From Pseudonocardia sp. 73-21 (lineage in GTDB: Bacteria > Actinomycetota > Actinomycetes > Mycobacteriales > Pseudonocardiaceae), in the NCBI RefSeq assembly GCF_001899645.1, contig NZ_MKVV01000048.1, positions 27,135-91,134 of the forward strand: DNA of 64,000 nucleotides, read 5' to 3'. This document shows positions 26,607 through 34,871 of the stretch, piece after piece. Each line of letters begins with the position of its first letter. Within the stretch, counting starts at the first letter, position 1. The notes below the pieces were generated by a model. That model made no database searches and had not been told where the DNA came from. It saw only the letters and a list, made by a program, of their open reading frames with translations. Position numbers and translations under genes: made by a program.

Positions 26607-27752
26607 TCATACCCCGACCCCGGCCAGCAGCGACTGGACCACGCCGTCGGCCAGCAGGCGGCCGCGGCGGGTGAGGACCACGCGGTCGCCCTCCGGCACG
26701 AGCAGGCCGTCGGCCACCGCCTGGCCGGCCGCCGTCCGGCCGTCCGCGTCCAGCAGATCGACGGGGAGCCCCTCCGCCAGGCGCAGGCGCAGCATCACCC
26801 GCTCGGTGTGGCGCTCGGCGTCGGTGAGCTCCTCGCGGTCGGCCTCCGGCGGCTCCCCCTCCGCCAGCCGGGCGGCGTAGCGGGCCGGGTGCTTGACGTT
26901 CCACCAGCGCGATCCGGCGAGGTGGGAGTGGGCGCCGGGGCCCAGGCCCCACCAGTCGCCGTCCAGCCAGTAGCCGAGGTTGTGCCGGCAGGCCGCATCG
27001 TCGGAACGGGCCCAGTTCGACACCTCGTACCAGCCCAGACCGGCCTCCGACAGCCGGTCGTCGATCATCTCGTAGCGCGTGGCGGCCACGTCGTCGTCGG
27101 GGGCGGGCAGCTCGCCGCGGGCCACGCGGCGGGCCAGCGCGGTGCCGTCCTCGACGATCAGCGAGTAGGCCGAGACGTGGTCCACCCCGGCGTCGAGCAC
27201 GGCGTCGAGGGAGGAGCGCAGGTCGTCGTCGGTCTCGCCGGGGGTGGCGTAGATCAGGTCGAGGTTGACGTGCTCCAGCCCGGCGGCGCGGGCCTCCTTC
27301 GCGGCGGCGACGGCGCGGCCGGGGGTGTGGCGGCGGTCGAGCACCGCCAGGACGTGCTGCGCGGCGGACTGCATGCCCAGCGACACCCGGGTGAACCCGG
27401 CGTCGACGAGTTCGTCGAAGAACTCCGGCGAGGTGGACTCGGGGTTGGACTCGGTGGTGACCTCCGCCCCCGGGACCAGCCCGAACGTGTCCCGGACGGC
27501 GCCGAGCACCTCGCCCAGCCGGGCGGCGCCGATCAGCGAGGGCGTGCCGCCGCCGACGAACACCGTGTCGACGGGCCGCTCCCCCACGACGCCCGCGGCC
27601 AGGGCCAGCTCCTGGCGGACCGCGGCGAGCCAGCCGTCCGGCGACGCGCCCGAGCCGTCGAGCTCGCTGGCCGTGTAGGTGTTGAAGTCGCAGTAGCCGC
27701 AGCGCGACGCGCAGAACGGCACGTGGACGTAGATGCCGAAGGGCGGGTGCAC
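26607..27752 (-). CDS. hemW: Heme chaperone / radical SAM protein HemW
   Basis: 381 residues from the GTG at 27752. The radical-SAM cluster motif is CASRCGYC (Cys14, Cys18, Cys21), within YVHVPFCASRCGYCDF. GGGTPSLI, ESNPES and the HemN-like C-terminal domain follow (LGYWLDGDWWGLGPGAHSH). HemW proteins carry heme and were long misannotated as oxygen-independent coproporphyrinogen oxidase; the CxxxCxxC motif without the fourth HemN cysteine (CxxxCxxCxC) favours HemW. The position after hrcA matches M. tuberculosis Rv2388c. I chose the GTG because it places the cluster motif at the normal distance from the N-terminus. Confidence 0.93.
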   Translation of the reverse strand: MHPPFGIYVHVPFCASRCGYCDFNTYTASELDGSGASPDGWLAAVRQELALAAGVVGERPVDTVFVGGGTPSLIGAARLGEVLGAVRDTFGLVPGAEVTTESNPESTSPEFFDELVDAGFTRVSLGMQSAAQHVLAVLDRRHTPGRAVAAAKEARAAGLEHVNLDLIYATPGETDDDLRSSLDAVLDAGVDHVSAYSLIVEDGTALARRVARGELPAPDDDVAATRYEMIDDRLSEAGLGWYEVSNWARSDDAACRHNLGYWLDGDWWGLGPGAHSHLAGSRWWNVKHPARYAARLAEGEPPEADREELTDAERHTERVMLRLRLAEGLPVDLLDADGRTAAGQAVADGLLVPEGDRVVLTRRGRLLADGVVQSLLAGVGV

Positions 27753-27778
27753 TGCGCCCAGGGTAGGCGCCCCGCCGC

Positions 27779-28396
27779 TCAGCCGAGCAGCGCCGGGCCC
27801 GACCGCTCCCCGCGCCACAGATCGGGGCGCCGCCGCCGCAGGGCGTCGGCGATCGGGAGCGGCTCGCCCACGCTCACGATGAGCGGCACCCGCCACGCCT
27901 CGCCGTGGCCGAGCCGCAGGTACCGCGCCATCTCGGGATGGCGGCGGACCGCCTCGGTGCCGGTGGGCACCAGCTCCACCGAGACGGTCACCGCCACGAC
28001 GCCGGGCGGGACGTTCCCGAGGGGGTTGGCGCGGAACCGCCGGGCGATCCGCTGCCGTTCCCGGTCGTTGCGGACCAGTCCGACCCCGGCCAGCTCGGTC
28101 CACGCCACCCGCCACTCCGGACGGCGCCCGCCGCGCTCGAGCCGGACCCCCTCGTGGTCGATCACCAGCCGGCGGGTGCGCAGCACCCCCGGAAGAGCCA
28201 CGAGGCAGAGGAGGAACACGACGGCCAGCACCCCGCCGATCACCCCGATCGGGACGGATCGGCTGGTGCAGGCCCCGTACCCGGCCGACGCGGCCAGCAC
28301 GCCGACCACGAGCAGCGCACCGAGGAACGGCACCCGTGGGGCCCTGCGCAGGTCGACGACCGTCGGTGGCACGCCCTCGACGCTAGCGGGCGCCAC
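27779..28396 (-). CDS. Small membrane protein with PH-like domain
   Basis: 205 residues. Two adjacent hydrophobic helices (VPFLGALLVVGVLAASAGYG and IGVIGGVLAVVFLLCLVAL) are followed by a cytoplasmic region that resembles a bacterial PH-like domain (RRLVIDHEGVRLERGG, WRVAWTELAGVGLVRNDR). The family is uncharacterised. The start could be GTG 28396 or the GTG near 28372, which follows CGAGGGC. It is upstream of hemW on the same strand, with a 26-base gap, and downstream of the AraC-type gene. Confidence 0.7.
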   Translation of the reverse strand: MAPASVEGVPPTVVDLRRAPRVPFLGALLVVGVLAASAGYGACTSRSVPIGVIGGVLAVVFLLCLVALPGVLRTRRLVIDHEGVRLERGGRRPEWRVAWTELAGVGLVRNDRERQRIARRFRANPLGNVPPGVVAVTVSVELVPTGTEAVRRHPEMARYLRLGHGEAWRVPLIVSVGEPLPIADALRRRRPDLWRGERSGPALLG

Positions 28397-28414
28397 CCCT
28401 CCCGCGTGGGGCTT

Positions 28415-29341
28415 TCACGACATCGGTGTGCAGCGCTGCCGCCACTCGCTCGGCGACATCCCGTACGCCCCGCGGAAGGCCCGGCTGAAGGTCGCCAGGT
28501 CGGTGAACCCCCAGCGCCGGGAGACGTCGGTGATCGAGCCGCGCGGGTCGAGCAGCTCGCGGCGGCAGCGCTCCAGGCGCAGGCGCTGGATCTGCTGCGC
28601 GACCGTGCCGCCGCGGTGGGCGAACAGGCGGTGCAGGTGGCGGGTGGAGACGAAGTGCGCGGCGGCGATGCTCGTCGGGCACAGGTCCGGGTCGGCCAGG
28701 CGCTCCAGGATGTGGGCGTCGATGCGGCGCAGCAGGTCGTCCGCGGCCCGCGCGGGCGCGGCGGGGCTGACCCGCTCGCCCGCGACGGTGGTGACCAGTT
28801 CGGCGACCTCGTCCGCGAGCCGCACCCCGCCGGCGGCGCTCAGCTCGGGCGGGCTGGTCACGAGGTCGCGCAGCATGCGGCCGACGATGGCGCCCAGCCC
28901 GTCGCCGCCGCTGAGCGCGCGGGCCGTGAGCAGCTGCGACGCACCCGCGTCGAGGGCGATGCTGGCGCGCGGCCACGTGAAGACCAGCAGCTCCCAGTCG
29001 CCCTGCAGCCCCCAGAAGAACGGCCGGTCGGTCTCGTAGACGGCGAAGTCACCGGGGCGCAGCACGGCCTCACGGCCGTCCTGCGCGACGGTGGCGGCGC
29101 CGCGGGCGATCAGTCCGACCTGCAGGTAGACGTCGCTGTCGCGGCGGGCCAGGCCCGGGGTGCGGCTGCAGCCCTGCGTGCCCGACTCGACCGACGCGAC
29201 CGTGAGGTGCCCGAGGTCGCTGGTGCGCACCGAGCCGGCGAACGTCCGGTCCCGGTCGGCGTGGATGTCCAGCGCCACGAAGTTGTCCCGGATGAGGTCG
29301 CGCCAGACGTCCAGACGGTCGGTCGTCGCAGGTGAGCTCAT
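28415..29341 (-). CDS. AraC-family transcriptional regulator
   Basis: 308 residues from the ATG at 29341. The N-terminal ~180 residues form the AraC_binding_2-type sensor (DNFVALDIHADRDRTFAG, YETDRPFFWGLQGDWELLVF). The C-terminal ~100 residues carry the two helix-turn-helix motifs (TSIAAAHFVSTRHLHRLF, ITDVSRRWGFTDLATFSRAF, MSPSEWR). The ATG has GAGG six bases upstream; a longer form from 29413 is possible. It is divergent from the molybdopterin oxidoreductase gene, the usual arrangement for a regulator and its target, so it probably controls the Mo enzyme and moeA. Confidence 0.88.
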   Translation of the reverse strand: MSSPATTDRLDVWRDLIRDNFVALDIHADRDRTFAGSVRTSDLGHLTVASVESGTQGCSRTPGLARRDSDVYLQVGLIARGAATVAQDGREAVLRPGDFAVYETDRPFFWGLQGDWELLVFTWPRASIALDAGASQLLTARALSGGDGLGAIVGRMLRDLVTSPPELSAAGGVRLADEVAELVTTVAGERVSPAAPARAADDLLRRIDAHILERLADPDLCPTSIAAAHFVSTRHLHRLFAHRGGTVAQQIQRLRLERCRRELLDPRGSITDVSRRWGFTDLATFSRAFRGAYGMSPSEWRQRCTPMS

Positions 29342-29485
29342 GGGCGCCTCGGCTGCTCGGGGGTGTTCCGAGGCTAGGAGTGCACCGCGGTGCGCGTCAA
29401 CGCACACGCACATGTGTCACCGAGCGACAACAGCGTGGTCACACAGGGCCAACCCGAGCGGCCGTCCGCGCAGCACGATGCTGCG

Positions 29486-31618
29486 ATGACCGCACTCGAC
29501 GACATCCCCGTCACCGACGTCACGACCACGACGGTGCGGGCCGCGTGCCCGCACGACTGTCCGGACACCTGCGCCATGCTCGTCACCGTGACCGACGGCA
29601 AGGCCACCGAGGTCCGGGGCGACCCCGACCACCCCTTCACCAAGGGCGGCCTCTGCGTCAAGGTCAACAACTACCAGGAGAAGGTCTACAACCCCGACCG
29701 CGTCCTGTACCCGATGCGCCGCACCGGCCCCAAGGGCAGCGGGCAGTTCGAACGCATCAGCTGGGACACCGCGCTGGACACGATCGCCGACCGCTGGCGC
29801 ACCGAGATCGCCGCGCACGGCCCCGAGACGCTCATGCCGGTGAGCTACCTGGGCACCCAGGGCATCCTCAACGGCCTCAACGTCGGCGACCCGTTCATGA
29901 ACAAGATCGGGGCGACGATCTCCGAGCGCACCTACTGCGACTCGGGCGCGTGCACCGCCTACACGATGACGATCGGCGCGACGGCGGGCGTCGACCCGGA
30001 GAGCCTCGTGCACTCCCGCTACATCATCATCTGGGCCTGCAACATGCTCTCGACGAACCTGCACCTGTGGCCCTTCGTCGCCGAGGCGCAGAAGCGCGGC
30101 GCGAAGGTCGTGGTCATCGACCCGATGCGCCACCGCACCGCCAAGCGCGCCGACTGGCACATCCCGATCCGCCCGGGCACCGACGGCGCGCTCGCCCTGG
30201 CGATGATGCACGTGATCATCAACGAGGGTCTCACCGACGAGGACTACGTCCGCGACCACACCGTCGGCTACGAGGAGCTCGTCGAGCGCGTCCAGGAGCA
30301 CACGCCGGAGTGGGCGTCGGAGCAGACGGGCATCCCCGCCGACGACATCCGCACCCTCGCCCGCGAGTACGCCACCTCGTCGCCGTCGATGATCCGGATC
30401 GGCGTCGCCATCGAGCGCCACGCCGGCGGCGGCCAGACCGTCCGCTCGATCGCCTGCCTGCCCGCGCTGGTCGGGGCCTGGAAGGAGGTCGGCGGCGGGC
30501 TGCTGCAGCTACCGCTGTGGGCGCACCCGGTGAACTGGGGCGCGCACATGCACCCCGAGCTCCAGACGCCGGGCACCCGCGTGGTCAACCAGTACCTGCT
30601 CGGCCGCGCGCTGAACGGCGAGATGGAGCTCGACCCGCCCATCAACGCGCTGATGGTCTACAACTCCAACCCGCTCGTCGTCTGTCCGGAGCAGGACAAG
30701 ATGGCCGAGGGGCTGGCGCGGGAGGACCTGTTCACCGTGGTCAGCGACCACGTCCTGACCGACACCGCGCGCTACGCCGACATCGTGCTGCCGGCGACGA
30801 CCCAGCTCGAGCACAAGGACATCATGTTCAGCTGGGGCCACTTCTACATCACGCTCAACACCCCGGCCGTCGAGCCGCTGGGGGAGGCGATCCCCAACAC
30901 CGAGCTGTTCCGCAGGCTCGCCGCGCGCATGGGTTTCACCGAGCCCTGCTTCACGCGCACCGACGACGAGATGATGGCCGAGGCCTACGACTGGGACGCC
31001 CCCGCGATGGAGGGCATCACCCTGGAGTCGCTGCGCGAGACCGGCTGGGCGCGGCTCAACCTCCCCGGCCCCGACGAGTACGCCCCGCACGCCGAGGGCA
31101 ACTTCCCGACCCCGTCGGGCAAGACCGAGTTCAAGTCGTCGATCGCCAACAACTTCGTGGTGCCCCTGTTCCGGCAGGGCTGCGACGAGTTCCAGCCCGG
31201 TGACGCCGTCGACCCGGTGCCCCACTACATCCCGCCGCGCGAGACCGCCGACTCCGGCTACCGGCTCAACCTCATCTCGCCGAAGTCGCACGCCTACGTC
31301 AACTCCAGCGCGGGCGACCAGGACAAGCAGAAGCGCGTCCAGGGCGAGCAGACGGTGATCCTGCACCCGCAGGACGCCGAGGAGCGCGGTATCGTCGCCG
31401 GGCGCTACGTGCGCGTCTACAACGACCGCGGGCAGTACGTCGCGCTCGCCGAGATCAGCGACGACATCGCGCCGGGCGTGGCGATGTCGCCGATGGGGGC
31501 GTGGCGCAAGAACGCGAAGGACCAGTCCACGGTCAACGCCGTGAACCCCTTCCGGTTCGCCGACCTCGGCAACGCGCCGACGTTCTCCGACACGCGCGTC
31601 GAGGTCGAGGCCATCTGA
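29486..31618 (+). CDS. Molybdopterin-dependent oxidoreductase (DMSO reductase superfamily)
   Basis: 710 residues from the ATG at 29486. The N-terminal [4Fe-4S] motif is ACPHDCPDTC with a fourth Cys in GGLCVK. The bis-MGD domains follow (ISWDTALDTIADRW, GTDGALALAMMHVI, NSNPLVVCPEQ), and the dinucleotide-binding C-terminal domain begins LNLISPKSHAYVNSSAG. Cys151 in TYCDSGA is at the position expected for the metal ligand. No Tat signal is present, so the enzyme is cytoplasmic. It stands alone, without beta or membrane subunits, and its stop overlaps the start of moeA (TGATG). Substrate unknown; the closest general class is the FdhF/BisC-like single-subunit enzymes. Confidence 0.88.
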   Translation: MTALDDIPVTDVTTTTVRAACPHDCPDTCAMLVTVTDGKATEVRGDPDHPFTKGGLCVKVNNYQEKVYNPDRVLYPMRRTGPKGSGQFERISWDTALDTIADRWRTEIAAHGPETLMPVSYLGTQGILNGLNVGDPFMNKIGATISERTYCDSGACTAYTMTIGATAGVDPESLVHSRYIIIWACNMLSTNLHLWPFVAEAQKRGAKVVVIDPMRHRTAKRADWHIPIRPGTDGALALAMMHVIINEGLTDEDYVRDHTVGYEELVERVQEHTPEWASEQTGIPADDIRTLAREYATSSPSMIRIGVAIERHAGGGQTVRSIACLPALVGAWKEVGGGLLQLPLWAHPVNWGAHMHPELQTPGTRVVNQYLLGRALNGEMELDPPINALMVYNSNPLVVCPEQDKMAEGLAREDLFTVVSDHVLTDTARYADIVLPATTQLEHKDIMFSWGHFYITLNTPAVEPLGEAIPNTELFRRLAARMGFTEPCFTRTDDEMMAEAYDWDAPAMEGITLESLRETGWARLNLPGPDEYAPHAEGNFPTPSGKTEFKSSIANNFVVPLFRQGCDEFQPGDAVDPVPHYIPPRETADSGYRLNLISPKSHAYVNSSAGDQDKQKRVQGEQTVILHPQDAEERGIVAGRYVRVYNDRGQYVALAEISDDIAPGVAMSPMGAWRKNAKDQSTVNAVNPFRFADLGNAPTFSDTRVEVEAI

Positions 31619-32811
31619 TGGCGCCCTCGGTCGGTACCGCGACGGCCATGTGGCGGGCCGCGTTCGGCTCGTCCGTGCTGGGTAGCGAGTGCGTCCCGAT
31701 CACGGACGCGGCCGGGCGGGTGACGGCCGGGCCGGTGCGCGCCCGGCTGTCCGCCCCCGCCGTGCCGTGCGCGGCGATGGACGGGATCGCGGTACTGGCC
31801 GGGGACACCCTCTCGTCGGTGGTCGGGGCGGGCCGCTTCGACGTCGTCGACACCGGCGACCCGCTGCCCCCGGGCCGCGACGCCGTGGTCATGCGCGAGC
31901 ACCTGCGCCGACGCCCGGACGGGTCGGTCCACCTGCGGGAACCCGCCCGGAGCGGGCAGCACGTCCGGCAGGTCGGCGAGTCGGTGCTGGCCGGCGAGGA
32001 GCTCGTCCCGGCCGGGCGCGTGCTGCGCCCGGCCGACCTGGCCGCCGCGGCCGCGGGCGGGCTCCCCGCGCTCGACGTCCGCAGGCGGCCGGTGGTCACG
32101 ATCGTCCCCACCGGTGACGAGGTGCGCCCGCTGGGCACCGACCTCGCGCCCGGGGAGCTGCTCGACACCAACTCGCTCATGCTGGCCGCGACATTGCGGT
32201 CACTCGGGTGCGTCGTGCGGGTCACCGCGATCCAGCCCGACGAGCCCGCCCTCATCGCGGCGGCCGTCCGGGACGCGGACGCCGATCTCGTGCTCGTGCT
32301 GGCCGGCTCCAGCGCCGGCCGCGACGACCACACGGCGCACGTCATCCGGAGCCTGGGCACCGTCGTGGTGCAGGGCGTGGCCGTGCGGCCCGCACACCCG
32401 GTGCTGCTCGGGGTGCTCCACACGGGCGTGCCGGTGATCGGGGTGCCCGGCTATCCGGTGTCGGCGGCGCTGGCCGTGGAGCTGTTCGCCGTCCCGCTGC
32501 TGGCCGACCTGCAGGGACGTCGTCTGGACCCGCCCCGGCCCGTCCCGGCCCGGTTGCGCAGCGCCGTCCCGAGCCGGGCCGAGTGCGAGGAGTACGTCCT
32601 GCTCACCCTGCACGAGGACGGGTCGGCGGAACCCCTCGCCCGCGGCGCCGGGGCCCAGACCGCCCTCGCCCGCGCCGACGCCGTGCTGCGCATCGACGCC
32701 GGCTCGGCCGGGTTCGACGCCGGCGAACGGGTGATGGCGCATCTGACCGACGCCCCGGGATGGGCCGGAACACCAGAGGTCAGGACGCTGCGCCGGGTCA
32801 CCGCGGTGTGA
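31618..32811 (+). CDS. moeA: MoeA-like molybdopterin molybdenumtransferase
   Basis: 397 residues. The AMDG motif (AAMDGIAVL), the GDPLPPGRDAVV segment, the MoCF domain PTGDEV and SSAGRDDHT (canonical SVGxxD), and GVPGYPVSAA are all in order. MoeA inserts molybdate into adenylylated molybdopterin. The canonical Val-Gly of SVG is replaced by Ala-Gly here. The ATG overlaps the stop of the Mo oxidoreductase by one base, so this is probably a dedicated insertase for that enzyme. No moaA-E or mobA genes are near, so the rest of cofactor synthesis must be elsewhere. Confidence 0.85.
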   Translation: MAPSVGTATAMWRAAFGSSVLGSECVPITDAAGRVTAGPVRARLSAPAVPCAAMDGIAVLAGDTLSSVVGAGRFDVVDTGDPLPPGRDAVVMREHLRRRPDGSVHLREPARSGQHVRQVGESVLAGEELVPAGRVLRPADLAAAAAGGLPALDVRRRPVVTIVPTGDEVRPLGTDLAPGELLDTNSLMLAATLRSLGCVVRVTAIQPDEPALIAAAVRDADADLVLVLAGSSAGRDDHTAHVIRSLGTVVVQGVAVRPAHPVLLGVLHTGVPVIGVPGYPVSAALAVELFAVPLLADLQGRRLDPPRPVPARLRSAVPSRAECEEYVLLTLHEDGSAEPLARGAGAQTALARADAVLRIDAGSAGFDAGERVMAHLTDAPGWAGTPEVRTLRRVTAV

Positions 32812-32873
32812 ATCCGCTCCCAGCATGCGGACGGCGATGGATTTGCTGACCGGACAGGTGGCACGCTGAACCC

Positions 32874-32957
32874 ATGCCCGCGCTGATGCTGCGACTGGTG
32901 GCCCGCCGCCACGTCGACCTGAACCGCGTCAGCAGCGCGCTCTGTCGGCAGCCCTAG
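32874..32957 (+). CDS. Putative cysteine-sensing leader peptide upstream of sirA
   Basis: 27 codons encoding MPALMLRLVARRHVDLNRVSSALCRQP, given here in two parts: MPALMLRLVA and RRHVDLNRVSSALCRQP. The RRHVDL...SSALCR core matches a group of tiny actinobacterial peptides found ahead of sulfur genes. Its single Cys codon is four codons before the stop. The ORF ends 88 bases before the sirA start. Stalling at the Cys codon under cysteine shortage could alter the hairpin at 33010-33027; this mechanism is inferred from cysteine-codon upstream ORFs described in mycobacteria. Confidence 0.75.
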   Translation: MPALMLRLVARRHVDLNRVSSALCRQP

Positions 32958-33009
32958 CTTCCGCGCCGACCCCGAACCACCACCACCCGGCGCCGGGCCC
33001 TGCCGCGCC

Positions 33010-33027
33010 GCGGCACGCCCGTGCCGC
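33010..33027. promoter_or_regulatory. Hairpin directly upstream of the sirA ribosome binding site
   Basis: GCGGCACG (33010-33017) and CGTGCCGC (33020-33027) form a perfect 8-bp inverted repeat. It lies 6 bases before the GGAGG at 33034-33038 and 52 bases after the leader-peptide stop. A second GC palindrome, CCCGGCGCCGGG, lies at about 32981-32992. These could be alternative structures of an attenuator. Confidence 0.45.
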
Positions 33028-33045
33028 ATGTCCGGAGGCCCTGAC

Positions 33046-34713
33046 TTGCCCCCCACCACCACTCCCGGCAAGCGCAAGCGCGGCGAAGGCCAGTGGAAGC
33101 TCGGCCACCGCGAGCCGCTGAACCCCAACGAGCGCACCAAGAAGGACGACGACGGGCTCAACGTCCGCGCGCGGATCGAGACCGTCTACGCCGAGGGCGG
33201 CTTCGACTCCATCGACCCCGCCGACCTGCGCGGCCGCATGCGCTGGTGGGGCCTCTACACGCAGCGCCGCCCCGGCATCGACGGCGGCCGCACCGCGGCA
33301 CTGGAGCCCGAGGAGCTCGACGACTCCTACTTCATGCTCCGCGTCCGGCTCGACGGCGGCGCGCTCACCACCGAGCAGCTGCGTGCGCTGGGGGAGATCA
33401 GCCAGACCTACGCCCGCGACACCGCCGACATCACCGACCGGCAGAACATCCAGTACCACTGGATCGACATCGCCGACATGCCCGCGATCTGGGCGAAGCT
33501 CGAGGGCCTGGGCATGATCACCACCGAGGCCTGCGGCGACACCCCGCGTGTCATCCTCGGCTCGCCGGTCGCCGGCGTCTCGGCCGACGAGAAGATCGAC
33601 CCGAGTCCGGCGATGGACGAGATCATCGCCACGTACATCGGCAACCCGGCGTTCTCGAACCTGCCGCGGAAGTTCAAGACCGCGATCTCGTGGCAGCAGG
33701 ACATCGCCCACGAGATCAACGACGTGTCGTTCATCGGGTCCGAGCACCCCGAGCACGGCCCCGGCTTCGACGTCTGGGTCGGTGGCGGCCTGTCCACCAA
33801 CCCGAAGATCGCCGTGCGCCTCGGCGCCTGGGTGCCGCTCGACGAGGTGGCGGGAGTGTGGGCCGGAATCGTCTCGGTCTTCCGCGACTACGGCTACCGC
33901 CGCCTGCGCCACCGCGCCCGCATCAAGTTCCTCGTGGCCGACTGGGGCGTGGAGGAGTTCCGGCGCGTGCTGGAGGAGGAGTACCTCGGGCGCAGGCTCG
34001 TCGACGGCCCCGCGCCGGAGACGCCCGCCGTCCCGATCGACCACATCGGGGTCCACAAGCAGAAGGACGGCCTCAACTACGTCGGTGCCGCCCCCGCGTC
34101 CGGCCGCGTCTCGGGCACCACGCTCGTCGCGCTCGCCGACGCCGCGGAGCGGGCCGGCTCGCAGCGCGTGAGGCTCACCCCGCAGCAGAAGCTCGTGGTG
34201 CTCGACGTCCACGACCGCAAGGTCGCCGCCCTGACCCGGGACCTGGACGCGCTCGGCCTGCAGGTCGACCCGTCCCCGTGGCGGCGCTCCACCATGGCGT
34301 GCACGGGCATCGAGTTCTGCAAGCTCGCGATCGTCGAGACGAAGGAGCGGGCGATCCGGCTGGTCGAGGAGCTGGAGAAACGGCTCGCCGACGTCACGCC
34401 GGACACCCCGATCTCCATCCACCTCAACGGCTGCCCCAACTCCTGCGCCCGCACGCAGGTCGCCGACATCGGGCTCAAGGGCCAGATCGTCACCGACGCC
34501 GAGGGCAACCAGGTGGAGGGCTTCCAGGTGCACCTGGGCGGCGGACTGGGCCTCGACGCCGGGTTCGGGCGCAAGCTGCGCGGCCTCAAGGTCACCAGCG
34601 ACGAGCTCGGCGACTACGTCGAGCGCGTCGTGCGCCGCTTCACCGAGCAACGCGAGGACGGCGAGCGGTTCGCCCAGTGGGTGCTGCGGGCGGACGAGGA
34701 CTCACTGAAGTGA
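33046..34713 (+). CDS. sirA: Ferredoxin-dependent sulfite reductase (SirA/NirA)
   Basis: 555 residues from TTG 33046, which has GGAGG seven bases upstream; ATG 33028 in the same frame is the alternative but lies before that site. Siroheme/[4Fe-4S] enzyme reducing sulfite to sulfide. The cluster cysteines are in ACTGIEFCK and NGCPNSCAR, and the two repeated ferredoxin-like halves carry TDRQNIQYHW and TPQQKLVVLD. Tyr71 (GLYTQRR) and Cys163 (EACGDTP) are at the positions of the Tyr-Cys crosslink of M. tuberculosis SirA, which supports sulfite over nitrite. It heads sirA - zinc ribbon - cysH - cysD - cysN, all with overlapping or abutting reading frames. Confidence 0.94.
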   Translation: MPPTTTPGKRKRGEGQWKLGHREPLNPNERTKKDDDGLNVRARIETVYAEGGFDSIDPADLRGRMRWWGLYTQRRPGIDGGRTAALEPEELDDSYFMLRVRLDGGALTTEQLRALGEISQTYARDTADITDRQNIQYHWIDIADMPAIWAKLEGLGMITTEACGDTPRVILGSPVAGVSADEKIDPSPAMDEIIATYIGNPAFSNLPRKFKTAISWQQDIAHEINDVSFIGSEHPEHGPGFDVWVGGGLSTNPKIAVRLGAWVPLDEVAGVWAGIVSVFRDYGYRRLRHRARIKFLVADWGVEEFRRVLEEEYLGRRLVDGPAPETPAVPIDHIGVHKQKDGLNYVGAAPASGRVSGTTLVALADAAERAGSQRVRLTPQQKLVVLDVHDRKVAALTRDLDALGLQVDPSPWRRSTMACTGIEFCKLAIVETKERAIRLVEELEKRLADVTPDTPISIHLNGCPNSCARTQVADIGLKGQIVTDAEGNQVEGFQVHLGGGLGLDAGFGRKLRGLKVTSDELGDYVERVVRRFTEQREDGERFAQWVLRADEDSLK

Positions 34714-34871
34714 GCGGCTCCGCCGCCCGTGCGCGCGCCGTGCCCTTCTACTGCCCGTACTGCGGGGACGAGGACCTGCGCCCCGCCGAGGCCGCGCACG
34801 GGGCCTGGTACTGCGGCTCGTGCCTGCGGACGTTCACCGTGAAGATGATCGGGATCGGAGTTCCTTCATGA
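34710..34871 (+). CDS. 53-residue zinc-ribbon protein between sirA and cysH
   Basis: A tiny protein with CPYCG (residues ~15-19) and CGSC (~35-38), which form a likely four-Cys zinc ribbon; FTVKMIGIG closes the sequence. GTG 34710 overlaps the sirA stop by four bases and the stop overlaps the cysH start (ATGA), so translation of all three is coupled. A small ORF at this place is, to my knowledge, conserved in actinomycete sulfate-assimilation operons. Its function is unknown; a sulfur-carrier, regulatory or assembly role for SirA or CysH is possible. Confidence 0.8.
   Translation: MSGSAARARAVPFYCPYCGDEDLRPAEAAHGAWYCGSCLRTFTVKMIGIGVPS

Noticed and set aside
32451..33161. Minus-strand ORF covering the sirA leader region
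   Set aside because: No family resemblance; it overlaps the 3' end of moeA and the start of sirA, both well supported.
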